A stretch of DNA of 6,299 nt, from the NCBI GenBank assembly GCA_020216575.1, contig JAIUYC010000255.1, positions 1-6,299 of the forward strand. Reading direction: 5' to 3'. Position 1 is the stretch's first letter. Each line of letters opens with the position of its first letter. Made by a program: the position numbers and the translations under genes. This document shows, piece after piece, positions 4,954 to 6,299 of this stretch. Under the pieces are notes generated by a model that had not been told where the DNA came from, did no database searches, and saw nothing but the letters and a program-made list of their open reading frames with translations. This stretch comes from Coleofasciculus sp. S288. Lineage in GTDB: Bacteria; Cyanobacteriota; Cyanobacteriia; Cyanobacteriales; Coleofasciculaceae.

Positions 4954-6299
4954 ACACTAAAATAAATGCCGTTATCCTGAGCATTCTCCCCTCGGTCATC
5001 AATGTCAACCAAGGGAAGTGCCAAGTCTAGGCGCAGGTTCAGTCCAGGCTCTGGCTCCCAAATTACCCCCAAACCAAGGCCTGCTAAAAACTTCTCTCGT
5101 TGGGTTTCTCGCAAAGACCGTCTAATATTAGGGTCGGTATCGGGGTCATTCCAGACATAAGCAGCATCAAAAAAGGGAGCCAATTGGAACGTCGCCGCAC
5201 CGGATTCATCGCGTTCGAGCGTGATGCGATCTTCAACGGTGAAGCGCACGCCATTATCCCGCGCCCGAACGTTTTGCCGATAGCCCCGCAACGATTGACC
5301 GCCGCCTACGACAAATTGTTGAGAAGGCAGTAGACTATTTGGGGTCAACTGGATGTCGGCTCCTATGATTAAAAAGTTATCCTCACTCAGAACTTGCACC
5401 CGTTGCACTTGGCCTAACCAACTGAAGAAGCGTCCATCAGGTTGGGGATTGGGATTGACCGTCGCATCAAACCAACCCGTCCCTAGGCTAAAAAGCGATC
5501 GCAACGACCAAGCCCCTCGAATATCGCGACGCAAATAATCCTGTCCGAACTTAATCACACTCGTTCTAGTGATGCCATCTTCGTCAGCCCCAGGCCCAGG
5601 GAAACCGAAGCCACTAATTAGAGTTTGGCTTTCCTGAAGTGTAAAGGCTAAGGACAAGGCAAATTCTTCTCGGGGAGTGCGAATAAGTGGCTGTTGGAAA
5701 CTAATTTCATACAGCTCCGAGTCTCCCTCAATATTCAGGACTCGAATCTCCTCATCAACGATTTCATTCCGATTGATTGAAGTTCTCAATTGCACAGCGC
5801 CGTTCATGGGATTGACCGGCACCCGATAAACCAATTCAAAATTATCAGCGCCACCCCTTGTCGTGTGATAGTAGGAGGTAGAAATTGCATCTCCAATGCC
5901 TGTAAGGTTGCGATAAAGCAGGTTAAGTCCCAAGCGTTCCGAGCCAACACTGGGTGGCGAGTAATTGTCAATGCCAACACTGCCTTCAAATGGGTCAGCC
6001 TCGACAACGCGAACGATGAGAACGCTCTGTCCCACTTGGGTTCCCGCTCGCAAGCTGGCTTCTACATTCTCAAATAACGGGTCAGCTCTTAGCAATCGCA
6101 ATTGGTCTTCCAACTCAGCCGTACTCAGGGGAGTCCCAGCCCCCAGCCGCACACGACTGCGGATATATCCGGGATTAACTCGCCGCGTTCCCTCAATGCG
6201 AATCTCTTCCAGGCGGCCCTCAATGACCCGAATTTCCACGACAGCTCCTTCGGGAGGAAGCACTTGATCGACAAGAATTGCTCTAGAGGTGATATAGCC
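4938..6299 (-). CDS. TpsB/ShlB-type outer-membrane transporter, N-terminus outside window
   Basis: The frame is open to the right edge (453 codons plus stop). The GTG at 6263 is not the true start: the upstream in-frame residues GYITSRAILVDQ are family-typical, so the signal peptide and part of the first POTRA region lie outside. Numbering from the edge, a POTRA fold (GRLEEIRIEGTRRV at 28-41, through VRVVEADPFEG) runs to about residue 106. A 16-stranded-type barrel follows, with QQPLIRTPREEFALSL, SWLGQVQRVQ, the signature LRGY (337-340, the VRGY of FhaC/ShlB) and PFFDAAYVW. The last residue is Phe in SVRYEF, the usual assembly signal of outer-membrane proteins. The family belongs to the Omp85 superfamily and exports large TpsA proteins (haemagglutinins, haemolysins) across the outer membrane. 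No partner TpsA gene is visible here; it may lie beyond the edge. Confidence 0.9.
   Translation of the reverse strand, partial: GYITSRAILVDQVLPPEGAVVEIRVIEGRLEEIRIEGTRRVNPGYIRSRVRLGAGTPLSTAELEDQLRLLRADPLFENVEASLRAGTQVGQSVLIVRVVEADPFEGSVGIDNYSPPSVGSERLGLNLLYRNLTGIGDAISTSYYHTTRGGADNFELVYRVPVNPMNGAVQLRTSINRNEIVDEEIRVLNIEGDSELYEISFQQPLIRTPREEFALSLAFTLQESQTLISGFGFPGPGADEDGITRTSVIKFGQDYLRRDIRGAWSLRSLFSLGTGWFDATVNPNPQPDGRFFSWLGQVQRVQVLSEDNFLIIGADIQLTPNSLLPSQQFVVGGGQSLRGYRQNVRARDNGVRFTVEDRITLERDESGAATFQLAPFFDAAYVWNDPDTDPNIRRSLRETQREKFLAGLGLGVIWEPEPGLNLRLDLALPLVDIDDRGENAQDNGIYFSVRYEF

Noticed and set aside
6261..6263. GTG at 6263 as the start of the transporter
   Set aside because: The frame stays open to the window edge and the upstream residues GYITSRAILVDQ fit the family, so the start is outside the window.
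5100..6267. Plus-strand frames opposite the outer-membrane transporter
   Set aside because: They are shadows of a strongly supported minus-strand gene and have no recognisable domains.

Overview
The window looks cyanobacterial. Three perfect copies of the HIP1 octamer GCGATCGC (2155-2162, 3681-3688, 5495-5502) lie in 6.3 kb. The gaps between genes hold G/C-run repeats of the kind common in filamentous cyanobacteria. The outer-membrane protein gene and the tnpB also belong to types frequent in that phylum. The genus cannot be named from the sequence.

Layout from left to right. Bases 2-67 may be the last codons of a membrane protein entering from the left. Bases 68-411 hold repeats and no convincing gene. 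Two tandem plus-strand genes (412-1413 and 1450-2538, 36 bp apart, each with a ribosome binding site) encode related, highly charged, cysteine-free coiled-coil proteins. They probably form one transcription unit and may partner each other. Bases 2539-2954 form a convergent gap with a small hairpin, a 108-bp MITE-like element, a GTTCCC repeat and a perfect 14-bp inverted repeat. A complete minus-strand lipid kinase gene of the YegS/diacylglycerol kinase family follows (2955-3857). After a repeat-rich gap comes an IS200/IS605-type remnant (about 4089-4937). Its tnpB has lost the N-terminal part but keeps all RuvC motifs, the zinc finger and an intact right end. The last gene, on the minus strand (4938-6299), is a TpsB/ShlB-type (Omp85 superfamily) outer-membrane transporter. 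It runs off the right edge, and its stop codon directly touches the end of the IS remnant.

No pathway joins all these genes. The two most interesting parts are the coiled-coil pair, a candidate for a filament-forming or scaffold system of unknown function, and the tnpB remnant. The remnant's preserved 3' end could still yield an omega-RNA-like transcript with a guide taken from the 3' end of the transporter gene. No CRISPR array, tRNA or rRNA was seen.
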